Under the pieces are notes generated by a model, which ran no database searches, was not told where the DNA came from, and saw only the letters and a list, made by a program, of their open reading frames with translations. 64,000 nt of DNA, taken from positions 1-64,000 of the forward strand of contig NZ_WSRZ01000007.1 in NCBI RefSeq assembly GCF_009828585.1. Reading direction: 5' to 3'. The DNA comes from Shewanella litoralis (GTDB lineage Bacteria > Pseudomonadota > Gammaproteobacteria > Enterobacterales > Shewanellaceae). Numbering within the stretch: the stretch's first letter is position 1; the number at the start of each line of letters is the position of its first letter. Shown in pieces: positions 29,423-38,917 of this stretch. Made by a program: the position numbers and the translations under genes.

Positions 29423-31572
29423 TGCTCAGCCAACCTATCGAGTTATTGCTTAAACAATGGCAACAACAGCGCTTATTAACCCCGCTTGACCGTCACTTTG
29501 CTCTTGAGCTTGCCAGTATTGAATCTATGCCAGATCAAGTATCAGCTGACACTTCTGTAGAGAACACAGCGGCTAATACTGAAAACGTGCAGCAGCCATT
29601 ACAGCCAGATAACAGTGCAACATCGCTGTTTTTGTTAGTGTGCGCGTTATTAAGCCAGCAGCTGTCTAATCAGCACAGCTGTTTGGTTATTGAGCAAATT
29701 AATTTAGCTAACCCAATGACAGAAGACAGCCACAAATATGCACAAATTAACTGCCAAATCAGCCTAAGTCATAGCCAACTGATTGAACAAATCAGTCAGT
29801 TTGACGCTGTCGGTTTGCCCGGTGACAATAAGCCATTAATTTTAGAGCATGGCCGTTTATACCTTAATAAATACCACTTTTTTGAAACCCAAGTCGCTAA
29901 TAAACTGACCCAGCTTGCCAGCCAGAAAATCCGTATTGATTTAAGCCAAAGCCAATTGCCACAGCTTATCGACAGCTTATTTCCCACTAAACAAACGGCT
30001 AATTCTGCCACTATCGATTGGCAAAAAATCGCCACTGCCACCGCGCTCATCAATGCATTAGCAGTGATCACTGGTGGTCCGGGTACCGGTAAAACCACCA
30101 CGGTAACCAAGTTATTATTATTGCTGCTTACCCAATCGAATTTAACCATTCGCCTAGTCGCGCCCACAGGTAAAGCCGCTGCACGCTTAAGTGAATCGAT
30201 TAAAGCTTCAAAACAGCGTTTGCACAAAGAGTTGACCCAATTAGCCGACCAAAGCATTGCAAACGTACTAATTGAAGCACTCACCAACATCCCAGAAGAA
30301 GCCTCAACACTGCACCGACTCTTAGGGGTTATTCCTAACTCGCATCAATTTAGGCATCATCAAGACAATCCATTACGGCTCGACTTATTAGTGGTCGACG
30401 AAGCCTCAATGGTCGATTTACCCATGATGCACAAGCTACTCAGCGCCTTACCCGCCCATGGCCGATTGATTTTACTGGGCGATCAAGACCAGCTTGCCTC
30501 CGTTGAAGCAGGCGCAGTATTAGCCGACATTTGCATTGGTTTAAAGCATGGGCAAGACAATATGCCCTCACCCGCGTCTTCGCCATGGTCAATGCGTTAC
30601 AGCCAGGCCCAGGCGCAGCAAATTGGCCAATTGACAGGCCAAGATGTGAGTCAGTTTATTCACCCACAGCCTAAAATCGGCGACAGCTTATGCATGTTAA
30701 TGCACAGTCATCGCTTTAAAGGCGATGCAGGTATTGGCTTACTCGCAAATGCCGTCAATCAGGCCAACGTGGCAGCTATCCGTCAGGTGTGGCGCCAGCA
30801 ACACGCCGAGCTGAATTGGTATGAACACCAACAAAATGCCCAAGGTGATAATACGGGTAAACAACAGTTACTGGCACTGTCGGTACAGGCTTATGGTGAA
30901 TATTTGCAGCAAGTTAACGCCAATCAACAGGCAATATTGTCATACTTACAGCGACAAACTGACCGCGAGCAACACACAGATCCAGAGCAAAATGCACCAA
31001 TTGTGCTACCACACAGCGAACAAGCCATTATCGACAGCTTTAACCAATACCGTATTTTATGCGCCATGCGCGCCGGTGAATTTGGCGTTGAAGGCATTAA
31101 CATTGCTGTGACTGAAAGCTTAAAACAAGCCCGATTAATCCATGCTCAAGGTGAGTTTTACCTTGGTAGGCCAATCATTATTCAAAGTAACGATTACAAC
31201 CTAGGCTTATTCAATGGCGACATTGGCTTAATTTTACAAGACCGCAATAAACCAGAGCGCTTAATGGCCCATTTTGTCATGGCAGATGGCAGCTTATTAA
31301 AAGTGTTACCCGCCAGATTGCCAAGCCACGAAACCTGCTTCGCCATGACAGTACACAAAAGCCAGGGCAGCGAATTTGATAAAGTCAGCTTTGTGCTGCC
31401 CATACGCCCTAGCATCGCCCAATGGCAGTTACTCACCAAAGAGCTGGTATACACCGCCATCACCCGCGCTAAAAACCATTTTTATTGCTTAGGCAGCGCA
31501 AACATATTTGAAAAAGCCAGCCAACAGGCCACCTCACGCGCATCAGGTTTAGCCTGGCGATTGTGGGGGTAA
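29416..31572 (+). CDS. recD: RecD, exodeoxyribonuclease V alpha subunit
   Basis: 718-residue 5'-3' SF1B helicase subunit. Walker A is GGPGTGKTTT near residue 220. Other motifs are RLVAPTGKAAARLSESI, LLVVDEASMVDLPMM, ILLGDQDQLASVEAGAVL, and at the C-terminus FAMTVHKSQGSEFDKVSF and LVYTAITRAKNHF. It is somewhat longer than E. coli RecD (608), from an N-terminal linker and a loop near residues 380-420. ATG 29422 (TAATG with the recB stop) is an equally good start. It is last in the operon. Confidence 0.94.
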   Translation: MLMLSQPIELLLKQWQQQRLLTPLDRHFALELASIESMPDQVSADTSVENTAANTENVQQPLQPDNSATSLFLLVCALLSQQLSNQHSCLVIEQINLANPMTEDSHKYAQINCQISLSHSQLIEQISQFDAVGLPGDNKPLILEHGRLYLNKYHFFETQVANKLTQLASQKIRIDLSQSQLPQLIDSLFPTKQTANSATIDWQKIATATALINALAVITGGPGTGKTTTVTKLLLLLLTQSNLTIRLVAPTGKAAARLSESIKASKQRLHKELTQLADQSIANVLIEALTNIPEEASTLHRLLGVIPNSHQFRHHQDNPLRLDLLVVDEASMVDLPMMHKLLSALPAHGRLILLGDQDQLASVEAGAVLADICIGLKHGQDNMPSPASSPWSMRYSQAQAQQIGQLTGQDVSQFIHPQPKIGDSLCMLMHSHRFKGDAGIGLLANAVNQANVAAIRQVWRQQHAELNWYEHQQNAQGDNTGKQQLLALSVQAYGEYLQQVNANQQAILSYLQRQTDREQHTDPEQNAPIVLPHSEQAIIDSFNQYRILCAMRAGEFGVEGINIAVTESLKQARLIHAQGEFYLGRPIIIQSNDYNLGLFNGDIGLILQDRNKPERLMAHFVMADGSLLKVLPARLPSHETCFAMTVHKSQGSEFDKVSFVLPIRPSIAQWQLLTKELVYTAITRAKNHFYCLGSANIFEKASQQATSRASGLAWRLWG

Positions 31573-31729
31573 GAATGGGGAGGTAGAAATAAGCTTGGTC
31601 ATTTTCATGGTCTAATCAAACTGTAAACATATTCTCACCACAGTGTGGTGCTGGCACATTGATGGCTGGAGTAGCATTAACCGGTAAAGTCGTAAAACTT
31701 TAATTTTAACGTTATTGATATGACACAGA

Positions 31730-31773
31730 AAAATAACCATCAAACCATCAATCATCGTTTGATTGGTTATTTT
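31730..31773. terminator. Stem-loop downstream of recD
   Basis: AAAATAACCATCAAAC (31730-31745) pairs with GTTTGATTGGTTATTTT (31757-31773) with one bulged base and an 11-nt loop. The right arm ends in TTTT and is followed by CTTG. It is AT-rich but placed where the recCBD transcript should end. The rest of 31573-31843 shows no gene. Confidence 0.5.
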
Positions 31774-31843
31774 CTTGTGAGCGATTAGGATAACCAATCC
31801 AATTTACGGTATCCTTAGGCAAAATAGTTAACCGCAGCCTTTA

Positions 31844-32200
31844 ATGCCTTCAAATCTTATTGCCAAGTTTACCGATATTGCTCCTAGTGCTTCGCCTCAA
31901 TCAGGCAGTGCTATCGACACCGCTACGCTAAACCCAAACCCGATAACCTGCTCAAACTGCCAAGCGTGTTGCTGCCGTTTAGAAGTGATGTTAATTACCG
32001 AAACCGGCGTGCCTAAAGCTTATATAGCCAAAGATGATTGGGGCGGAGAAGTAATGCGCCGACTTGATGATGGTTGGTGTGCCGCCCTAGACAGAGACAC
32101 TATGATGTGTTCAATTTACGAACTAAGACCGCTTATTTGCCGTGAGTTTGAAATGGCCGAATATGAATGTGAATCGGAGCGTAAAGCCTTTGGTATTTAA
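31844..32200 (+). CDS. YkgJ family cysteine-cluster protein
   Basis: 118 residues with the YkgJ-type (putative Zn or Fe chelating) cysteine pattern: CSNCQACCC near residues 27-35, then DGWCAALD, MMCSIYELRP and LICREFEMAEYEC. The family is predicted to bind a metal through these cysteines; function is unknown. It stands alone between recD and the convergent iron-uptake genes. The N-terminal 25 residues are low-complexity and the true start could be later. Confidence 0.8.
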   Translation: MPSNLIAKFTDIAPSASPQSGSAIDTATLNPNPITCSNCQACCCRLEVMLITETGVPKAYIAKDDWGGEVMRRLDDGWCAALDRDTMMCSIYELRPLICREFEMAEYECESERKAFGI

Positions 32201-32275
32201 CGGTGGGGCATTATTGCTGGCAATTGTTAAATACCAACAACCGGCAAATAACGCCCAACAGCATAAGGCTAGCAA

Positions 32276-32749
32276 TCAGTGAGGTGAATATAACACCTCT
32301 GGTAAAGCCCAACTCGTCACTTGTTGTTGCCCTTGCCAATTCTCAATCGTCAGCCAGATTTTATGTTCTGCAAGTAATACTTCAGGCGCAAGAGCATGCA
32401 CTTCTTGTCCATGTTGGCTGCCGTGCAATATCCCTGCGTCACCTAGCTGTAAAGTCGCCAAAGGTAGCGGATCAGTACCAATAGTTAAATATGCCTGACG
32501 GATAGTATTCACTTGCCCTTTACTGAATAAGAGTAAAAAGTCTTTGGTATAAGTGCCATCATGCAGATATGGGGCATCCACATTATAAGGAATTGGGGTG
32601 ACTTCAAATGCACCCAACGCCTGAGTAGGCAGCGCATCAGGAAATTGCGGAAACAGAGACTGATATAAAAAATAGCCCACCAGCACTAATATTAAGCCAT
32701 TGATTTTATATTTGTAACGGTTCCAAATCGTGTGTTTCAAGCGGGCCAT
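32276..32749 (-). CDS. Membrane-anchored protein of the iron-regulated PepSY operon, unknown
   Basis: 157 residues with one N-terminal membrane helix (about 16-33) after a basic start, then a probable periplasmic domain of beta character. I recognise no family. Its start directly abuts the stop of the PepSY gene, so the two are one transcript. That transcript starts from a region with a Fur-like box, which makes a part in iron uptake or ferric-siderophore reduction likely. Nothing in its sequence indicates a catalytic role. Confidence 0.7.
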   Translation of the reverse strand: MARLKHTIWNRYKYKINGLILVLVGYFLYQSLFPQFPDALPTQALGAFEVTPIPYNVDAPYLHDGTYTKDFLLLFSKGQVNTIRQAYLTIGTDPLPLATLQLGDAGILHGSQHGQEVHALAPEVLLAEHKIWLTIENWQGQQQVTSWALPEVLYSPH

Positions 32750-33918
32750 TAGTGACTCTCCTGTTTAACAAAATGCGAGTTAACACTCGAGGTGTCGTCT
32801 ACATTAGCTTTGGCTGCTTTAACGGTTCGCCCTCCCCACATTAAAAAGCCTGTAATAGACATGCCCGTTAGAAAAATGCCAAAAACAAACCAAATCGCTT
32901 TTGTCCACAGCCCACCAATTGTGCCGTAATGCAGCGGATCGGCAATGTGCGATAGCGTTTGTAACGTGGTCATTTTTGCTGGTGAACGCTCGCTCTCAAC
33001 ATTGCCGTTCCAGGGGTTAACTGTTACCCCATAGGCATACTGGTCATAAAAAATATGATCGCCTTGACCATACACTTTATACGTATCTCTTTGGTGCTCT
33101 GGCAGCATCACATAGGTGCTTTTAAAGTCTGGAAACTGCTGCTCAGCAACGTGTAATGCATTCGACAGTGTATAAGGTCTTGTCGGCGCGTCATTAGACG
33201 ACAAAGGCACCTGACTTACTTCAATTAACGGTGCGTGCTCTTCGAGCTCAATGTGATTATGCCACATCATCGCTTGTGCCAAATACCACAAACCAGTAAT
33301 GCTCATGAGCAGTAAAAACCACATAGACCATACTCCGGCTAGACGATGCAAATCTGCAAGCAGTGTTTTTTTACCTTGAGTGATGCGTAATTTAGGTTGA
33401 GTAAAAGCACGCCAGAAATTTTTATAGATCACCAGTCCAGTGATGAGTGCTCCAAGCATCACAATGGCCATTGCACAAACAATATAGTAGCCCACGCTGT
33501 AATTGCTGTGCCAAGGAAACAGCAACCAACCATGCAAAGACCGCATAAAGTTGATGAAGGTTATTCCGTGGTTAACACCTTGAATTTCGCCTGTATATTG
33601 GTTGACATAAGCAATAGCGAACGGCACATCCTTATCGCTAAAAATAACCGCATTCACCAAATAAGACTCAAAACTCATTACCGTGGTAATACTGGCCGTT
33701 GGATGCGCTTGCTGAACAATTTCAACCAGTTCTGACATCGGCTTTTCTACTACATGCTGTGGATTACCTGCACGAGCTTCAGGATTAGTCAGCCAGGTTA
33801 ACTCATGGCTGATGACTGAAATAGTCCCTGTAAGGCACACAAAACAAAAAATGATCCACACGGGTAGAGAAAACCAGCCATGGAGCCTAAACCAAAATCG
33901 ATTACTAAGTTTTGCCAT
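32749..33918 (-). CDS. PepSY-associated transmembrane protein (probable iron-uptake reductase)
   Basis: About 389 residues with four membrane helices: near 14-35 and 145-170, another pair near 190-215, and one near 335-360. Family motifs are RLHGWFSLPVWI at the start, LHGWLLFPWHSN, DLHRLAGVWSMWFLLLMSIT and PLHYGTIGGLWTK. Conserved His residues in these helices fit haem- or flavin-linked membrane ferric reductases such as FoxB/PiuB-type proteins. ATG 33918 is chosen over an upstream frame to 34050, because that extension would run across the Fur-like box. It diverges from the TonB-dependent receptor. Confidence 0.85.
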   Translation of the reverse strand: MAKLSNRFWFRLHGWFSLPVWIIFCFVCLTGTISVISHELTWLTNPEARAGNPQHVVEKPMSELVEIVQQAHPTASITTVMSFESYLVNAVIFSDKDVPFAIAYVNQYTGEIQGVNHGITFINFMRSLHGWLLFPWHSNYSVGYYIVCAMAIVMLGALITGLVIYKNFWRAFTQPKLRITQGKKTLLADLHRLAGVWSMWFLLLMSITGLWYLAQAMMWHNHIELEEHAPLIEVSQVPLSSNDAPTRPYTLSNALHVAEQQFPDFKSTYVMLPEHQRDTYKVYGQGDHIFYDQYAYGVTVNPWNGNVESERSPAKMTTLQTLSHIADPLHYGTIGGLWTKAIWFVFGIFLTGMSITGFLMWGGRTVKAAKANVDDTSSVNSHFVKQESH

Positions 33919-34007
33919 CTGTCTTCCAAATTTATTCGCGGCCAGTGTAAAGACCAGTATTGGCCACATGCTAATACGATTGATAATTAATCTCAACAAG
34001 TATCGAA

Positions 34008-34022
34008 TGATAATTATTATCA
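34008..34022. promoter_or_regulatory. Candidate Fur box, PepSY operon side
   Basis: TGATAATTATTATCA is a 15-bp palindrome apart from its centre and contains the Fur half-sites GATAAT and ATTATC. It lies 90 bp upstream of the PepSY ATG. Iron-dependent repression by Fur is inferred. Confidence 0.7.
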
Positions 34023-34079
34023 ATTGTAAATTTTGGGTTGAAGCTAGCATTTTTACGTAATCATCTAGAATATATGGTT

Positions 34080-34098
34080 GTTAATGATAATCATTAGC
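34080..34098. promoter_or_regulatory. Candidate Fur box, TonB receptor side
   Basis: The 19-mer at 34080-34098 matches the classical Fur consensus at 17 of 19 positions, with the core AATGATAATCATT at 34083-34095. It lies about 80 bp upstream of the receptor ATG at 34179. Together with the box at 34008 it suggests both divergent units are induced when iron is scarce. Confidence 0.8.
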
Positions 34099-34178
34099 AA
34101 TATCATTAAGGTCTAACCAGTAATATGGTTCACTCGTTTTTATTATTCATCGTTAAAAAGACACAGATAAGGCAAAAC

Positions 34179-36281
34179 ATGAAACTTCAACACACCTTTG
34201 CACTTTCAACATTAGTTTTGGCTATGGGTTTTCTTGTGCAACCCCTAGCCCATGCAGCCGAGCAACAAAATGCTGATAACAATGACCAAAATATAGAAAA
34301 AATCCAAATATTAGGCGTACGCTATAAACGTGTTAGCCAAGGTGCGACCGGATTAACCATGGAGATTGATGAGACACCGCAATCAATCAGTGTGGTCAGC
34401 AACGAACAAATCAGCAATTTTGCTGCCAACAACCTAAATGATGTACTCCGTCTTGCTACCGGTATCAGTGTTGAAGAGTGGGAAACCAACCGAACGCAAT
34501 ATACCTCTCGCGGTTTTGAAATTAAAAGCACCCAAATTGATGGTGTTGGTTTGCCCAATGATTGGGGGATTGTGACCGGGGCGATGGAAGCATACGGTTA
34601 TGAAAAAGTAGAGGTTATTCGCGGCGCAAACGGCTTACTCACAGGTATAGGTAATTCTGCCGGTACAATTAATTATGTGCGTAAACGCCCAACGAACGAA
34701 AATCAAGGTGAAGTTGGTGTGTCATACGGCTCAGACGATTTTAAGCGAGTGCAAGCGGATTATTCTGCCCTGTTAACAGAAAGTGGCAGCTGGGCAGCTA
34801 GAGTTGTTGCCGTAGTCGAAGATAAAGAATCATACCTAGATGGCCTAGAAAACGACCGTGGTTATCTTTACGCTGTGGTTGATGGTCAACTTACAGACAA
34901 TTCGACCCTAACGTTAGGTTTTTCTTACCAAGATGCCAACACAGACGGAAACACCTGGGGTGGATTAGTATTCAATTATACTGACGGCACCCAGGCAGAG
35001 TGGGATACCAGCGCAAGCACCACGCAAGAATGGACCATGTGGGACACCATCAATACCACGGCTTTTGTAGAGTACACTTATATATTACCCAACGATTGGG
35101 ACCTTAAAGTTGCCTATAATCACCAGGGGCTAGAAGATGAAAGTAAACTATTTTATGCCTCTGGCACCATAGATAAAAACACGGGCCTAGGCTTAAATGG
35201 CTGGCCAGGGCGTTACGATACTGACTTTTCAGCAGACATTTTAGACATCACCACCATTGGCCATTATGGCTTATTTGGTCAAGACCACGAATTGACTTTG
35301 GGGTTAAGCGGTTCACAAAGCAAAAAGTACATGTACCAGTACCCATTTGATTTTGCCGCGACGCCGGCATATGGGCCAACACCTGCTTTCCCTTATGCCC
35401 TTGATGCCATTCCAGAGCCTGAATGGGGCGATAAAGTAGAATACTCCGATATCGATGTAAGCTTGCTTCGCGCTTATGGTTCAACCAAATACAATATCAA
35501 TGACAGCCTATTTATGGTGGCAGGCTTTAATGCAATAAAATACACCCGCGAGGGTGTGAATAGCGGCGTAGATATCGACAACGATGAGAGCGAGTTTAGC
35601 CCTTATGCGGGTGTGGTTTACAGCATCACAGATGATATTAACACTTATTTTAGTTATTCAGATATTTACCAGCCGCAAGAGCAGTATGATTATGATGGGT
35701 ATTTTTTAGCGCCAACCAAAGGTGTTAACTACGAGTTAGGGCTTAAAACCTTATGGCTTGATAACGACTTAATGGCAACCTTTGCGTTATTTCGTGCAGA
35801 GCAAAATAACCTCGCAAGCTACGCCGGCCTAAATGCCAACGGCAATTACTATTACAAAGGGGTTAATGTCGAATCAAAGGGCTTTGAAGTCGAAGTCACC
35901 GGACGTGTAACAGAGAATCTTAATGCGGTATTTGGTTATACCTTGCTTGATGTTGAAGACGAAAACGGCGATAAAGCAAATGAGTGGGCCGCTCGCAACG
36001 TAGTTAACTTCTCGATGGATTATACCTTGCCACAATTACCTGAAGTGAGTGTTGGATTGGGCGGTCGATGGCAGTCTAAAACCAAAAACGTTGATTACAA
36101 TGTCGAGCAAGACGCGTATATCGTAGTGAATGCATTTGCCAACTGGGATGTATCGGAAGACCTTAGCCTAAGAGCTAACATTAATAACCTCACTGATGAG
36201 AAATACATTAATAGCCTGGCTACTATTGGCTATTACGGCGCACCTGTTAACGGTTCAGTAAACTTAACTTATCGCTTTTAA
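34179..36281 (+). CDS. TonB-dependent siderophore receptor
   Basis: 700-residue outer-membrane ferric-siderophore transporter. It has a signal peptide ending LAHAAEQQ (about residue 28), a TonB-box-like start of the mature region, a plug domain with TPQSISVVSNEQIS and SRGFEIKSTQIDGVGLP, and a beta-barrel ending in an aromatic residue (NLTYRF). The plug pattern is that of hydroxamate or pyoverdine-type receptors (TIGR01783). ATG 34179 has AAGG at 34169-34172 and starts the signal peptide properly. The exact siderophore cannot be told. Confidence 0.92.
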   Translation: MKLQHTFALSTLVLAMGFLVQPLAHAAEQQNADNNDQNIEKIQILGVRYKRVSQGATGLTMEIDETPQSISVVSNEQISNFAANNLNDVLRLATGISVEEWETNRTQYTSRGFEIKSTQIDGVGLPNDWGIVTGAMEAYGYEKVEVIRGANGLLTGIGNSAGTINYVRKRPTNENQGEVGVSYGSDDFKRVQADYSALLTESGSWAARVVAVVEDKESYLDGLENDRGYLYAVVDGQLTDNSTLTLGFSYQDANTDGNTWGGLVFNYTDGTQAEWDTSASTTQEWTMWDTINTTAFVEYTYILPNDWDLKVAYNHQGLEDESKLFYASGTIDKNTGLGLNGWPGRYDTDFSADILDITTIGHYGLFGQDHELTLGLSGSQSKKYMYQYPFDFAATPAYGPTPAFPYALDAIPEPEWGDKVEYSDIDVSLLRAYGSTKYNINDSLFMVAGFNAIKYTREGVNSGVDIDNDESEFSPYAGVVYSITDDINTYFSYSDIYQPQEQYDYDGYFLAPTKGVNYELGLKTLWLDNDLMATFALFRAEQNNLASYAGLNANGNYYYKGVNVESKGFEVEVTGRVTENLNAVFGYTLLDVEDENGDKANEWAARNVVNFSMDYTLPQLPEVSVGLGGRWQSKTKNVDYNVEQDAYIVVNAFANWDVSEDLSLRANINNLTDEKYINSLATIGYYGAPVNGSVNLTYRF

Positions 36282-36375
36282 ATAGCGACGGCTACGCGGC
36301 TAAAGCCTTGCTAACGTACTAAGCTTTAATGCGTGCTTGAGCCGAATAAATAGCAGCATTGTGATTATCATTTTC

Positions 36376-36405
36376 ACGCCTCTTTATACATGTATAAAGA
36401 GGCGT
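36376..36405. repeat. Perfect 30-bp palindrome
   Basis: The 30 bases at 36376-36405 equal their own reverse complement (15-bp arms, ACGCCTCTTTATACA on the left, no spacer). They lie 95 bp after the receptor stop. No T-tract follows on either strand, so a standard terminator is unlikely. The remainder of 36282-36688 shows no gene. Confidence 0.7.
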
Positions 36406-36688
36406 AATGTTAAGCAATGAACACCGGTGTGTTAAGCACCTTAACATGTACATTATTGCCGCAAACTTTTGGCGACGATTCTCAACCTTATCTGAGGATG
36501 ATGAACAAAATAGATGATACGTTATTATCCCAATTCGGGCACCAACTTCAAAATCCTCGTCAAATAAGCTGAAATATTATTAACTCTTACTTGCACTGCA
36601 TGGCTGTGGGTCATTATCATAAGCACACTTTTTTAGGGCTAATCGAATTCCAACCTAGCCCATTTTTATTGGTCTTTCAGGAGTAAAC

Positions 36689-37699
36689 ATGCCAAAAATT
36701 AATCTGCTGTTATTGTGCGGCGGTGGCGGTGCAGAACACGATATTTCGTTAATGTCTGCACGTTTTTTTGAGTCATCACTGGCAACGTCAGATAAATTTT
36801 CGGTACTTAAATTAGTACTCGACGAGCACGGGCATTACCACACCGAAGACGGTAAATTATGCGATTTAACCAACCGCCGTGAAATCCGCTTTGAAGACAA
36901 CAACACACCGGCTTGGTCGGTTGATTATGTTATTCCTTGTATTCATGGCTTTCCAGGTGAAACAGGCGATATTCAGTCGTACTTTAACTTAATCCAACTG
37001 CCCTACTTTGGCTGCGAGTCTGAAGCGTCAAGCAATTGCTTTAACAAGATCACCGCTAAAATGTGGTTTTCAGCGTTGGGTGTACCTAATACGCCGTACA
37101 TCTTTTTACATCAACTTGACGATGATGCCATTAAGCAGACTGAAGCAGCATTTGACCAGTGGGGCTCGGTGTTTGTTAAAGCCGCTTCTCAGGGCTCGTC
37201 TGTGGGCTGTTATAAAGTCGATGCCAAAGCCAACATCGCCAATGTACTTAAAGATGCCTTTAGTTACGCACCTTACGTGGTGGTTGAGCAAACCATTCAT
37301 GCTCGCGAGTTAGAAGTGGCGGTGTACGAATACCAAGGTGAAGTAGTGGCAACCTTACCCGGTGAGATTATTTGCGACAGCAATACCTTTTACTCATTTG
37401 AAGAAAAGTACGCTAAAAACAGTAAAGCACGCACCGATGTTGTAGCAGATAATCTCAGTCCAGAAGTTAGCCAGCAAATTCGAGATTATGCCATTAAAGC
37501 CTTTAAAGGCATGAAGCTACGTCATTTATCGCGTATTGATTTCTTTTTAACTCAAGATAATCAAATTCTACTCAATGAAATCAACACCTTCCCAGGGCTA
37601 ACACCAATTTCGATGTTCCCGAAGATGTTACAAAATCACGGCCATGATTTTACTGAGTATTTAATTGATGTAATTGGCAGACAAGTCGATTTGTCTTAA
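36689..37699 (+). CDS. ddl: D-alanine--D-alanine ligase
   Basis: 336-residue ATP-grasp enzyme making D-Ala-D-Ala for peptidoglycan. N-terminal [19 protein letters not shown] is the family signature. ATP-binding segments are [16 protein letters not shown] and [20 protein letters not shown], and the C-terminal metal site is [20 protein letters not shown]. It is a stand-alone gene away from the mur/fts cluster, as is common for a second or sole Ddl in this group. CAGGAG precedes the ATG at good spacing. Confidence 0.93.
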   Translation: MPKINLLLLCGGGGAEHDISLMSARFFESSLATSDKFSVLKLVLDEHGHYHTEDGKLCDLTNRREIRFEDNNTPAWSVDYVIPCIHGFPGETGDIQSYFNLIQLPYFGCESEASSNCFNKITAKMWFSALGVPNTPYIFLHQLDDDAIKQTEAAFDQWGSVFVKAASQGSSVGCYKVDAKANIANVLKDAFSYAPYVVVEQTIHARELEVAVYEYQGEVVATLPGEIICDSNTFYSFEEKYAKNSKARTDVVADNLSPEVSQQIRDYAIKAFKGMKLRHLSRIDFFLTQDNQILLNEINTFPGLTPISMFPKMLQNHGHDFTEYLIDVIGRQVDLS

Positions 37700-37777
37700 A
37701 GGCTGTTGTTATCACCAAGATCGCGATGAGTACTCTTAATAGTGTTTCAGTTAATAGTATTTTAGTGAGACAAAAAT

Positions 37778-37800
37778 AAGGCCAGCAAATTGCTGGCCTT
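37778..37800. terminator. Terminator shared by ddl and the nap operon
   Basis: AAGGCCAGCA (37778-37787), loop AAT, TGCTGGCCTT (37791-37800): a 10-bp perfect stem. On the minus strand it is followed by ATTTTTG, so it suits the nap operon best; on the + strand the T-tract is poor. Confidence 0.8.
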
Positions 37801-37827
37801 GTTCATTTAAGTGTATCTTGAAAGCCT

Positions 37828-38427
37828 TTAGAAACCCTCTACACCTGCCATGTCAGGTAATTGGTGTGCAATCCCCTTATGACAATCGATACAGGTTTTT
37901 TCGCCGCTAGCTAAAGACGTTGAATGCATTTGCGATGCACGCTTAGACTGACGGGTAAAATCCATATAATCAAAGTTATGACAGTTACGACACTCTAAAG
38001 AGTCATTGGCTTTAAGGCGGTTCCATTCATTTTCAGCTAAATGGCGACGCTTTGCTTCAAACTTTTCACGGGTGTTAATGGTACCAAATACCTTACCCCA
38101 CACTTCTTTAGATGCTTGCATTTTACGGGCAATTTTATCGGTCCAGTTGTGCGGTACGTGACAATCAGGACACGTAGCACGCACACCACTGCGGTTAGTA
38201 AAGTGAATCGTTGTTTGCAACTCTTGGTAAACGTTGTTTTCCATTTCGTGACAACCGATACAAAACTCTTCGCGGTTAGTTAATTCTAAAGCAGTGTTAA
38301 AACCACCCCAGAAAATAATCCCCGCAATAAAGCCACCGATGGTCAAAAAGCCAAGACTGTAATGGACACTCGGACGAAGCAGAATTTTCCATACCAGTTT
38401 TAGTTGTTCAAGCAGTTTTGCTAACAT
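37828..38427 (-). CDS. napC: NapC, tetrahaem quinol dehydrogenase
   Basis: 199-residue membrane-anchored c-type cytochrome of the NapC/NirT family that passes electrons from menaquinol/ubiquinol to NapAB. There is one N-terminal helix (about 20-42) and four CXXCH haem motifs: CIGCH, CPDCH, CRNCH and CIDCH. It follows napB by 8 bp with TAGGAGT before the ATG. Presence of NapC and absence of NapGH identify the NapEDABC (Nap-alpha) type known in Shewanella. Confidence 0.94.
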   Translation of the reverse strand: MLAKLLEQLKLVWKILLRPSVHYSLGFLTIGGFIAGIIFWGGFNTALELTNREEFCIGCHEMENNVYQELQTTIHFTNRSGVRATCPDCHVPHNWTDKIARKMQASKEVWGKVFGTINTREKFEAKRRHLAENEWNRLKANDSLECRNCHNFDYMDFTRQSKRASQMHSTSLASGEKTCIDCHKGIAHQLPDMAGVEGF

Positions 38428-38435
38428 ATTGACTC

Positions 38436-38906
38436 CTAGTGCTTAACCGCGGCTTTCGCTTTAATTAAGTGATCAATGTCAACGAAGTCATTTTCAACTA
38501 ACAATTTCGCATCCAATTGCGGTGCATGACACTGGGTACAAAAATAACGACGTGGCGACAAATCTGCTAAAAAATTATTGTCGCGGTCCATATAGTGCGT
38601 CACACTCACCATCGGCGCCTGTGAATGACCTGTGCTGGTACGAGCGTGGCACTGCATACATTTATTCACTTTAAGATCAATCTGATAACCGTCAATCTTA
38701 TGTGGAATAACCGGTGGCTGCATAGGATAGTTACGCACTTGCTTAACATCAGTATTGATCACCGCTTGCATGGCTGGCGGAGTCGGTTCTACGTTAATGG
38801 GTGCTAAACGCAATGTATCGATTTTTTCTTCAGGTACGCTGGTCGCCATTACGCTGACAGAGAAACCTAATAACGCGATAATTGATAATAATTTACCTGT
38901 TTTCAT
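38436..38906 (-). CDS. napB: NapB, dihaem electron-transfer subunit of periplasmic nitrate reductase
   Basis: 156 residues with a signal peptide (to about residue 21) and two CXXCH motifs, CMQCH and CTQCH, plus axial His residues around SVTHYMDRD. It takes electrons from NapC and reduces NapA in the periplasm. AAGGAGA precedes the ATG. It lies 11 bp after napA. Confidence 0.94.
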   Translation of the reverse strand: MKTGKLLSIIALLGFSVSVMATSVPEEKIDTLRLAPINVEPTPPAMQAVINTDVKQVRNYPMQPPVIPHKIDGYQIDLKVNKCMQCHARTSTGHSQAPMVSVTHYMDRDNNFLADLSPRRYFCTQCHAPQLDAKLLVENDFVDIDHLIKAKAAVKH

Positions 38907-38917
38907 GGTCTGTCTCC

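Noticed and set aside
33919-34050. N-terminal extension of the PepSY protein
   Set aside because: It would translate the Fur-like control region; ATG 33918 begins the conserved domain.
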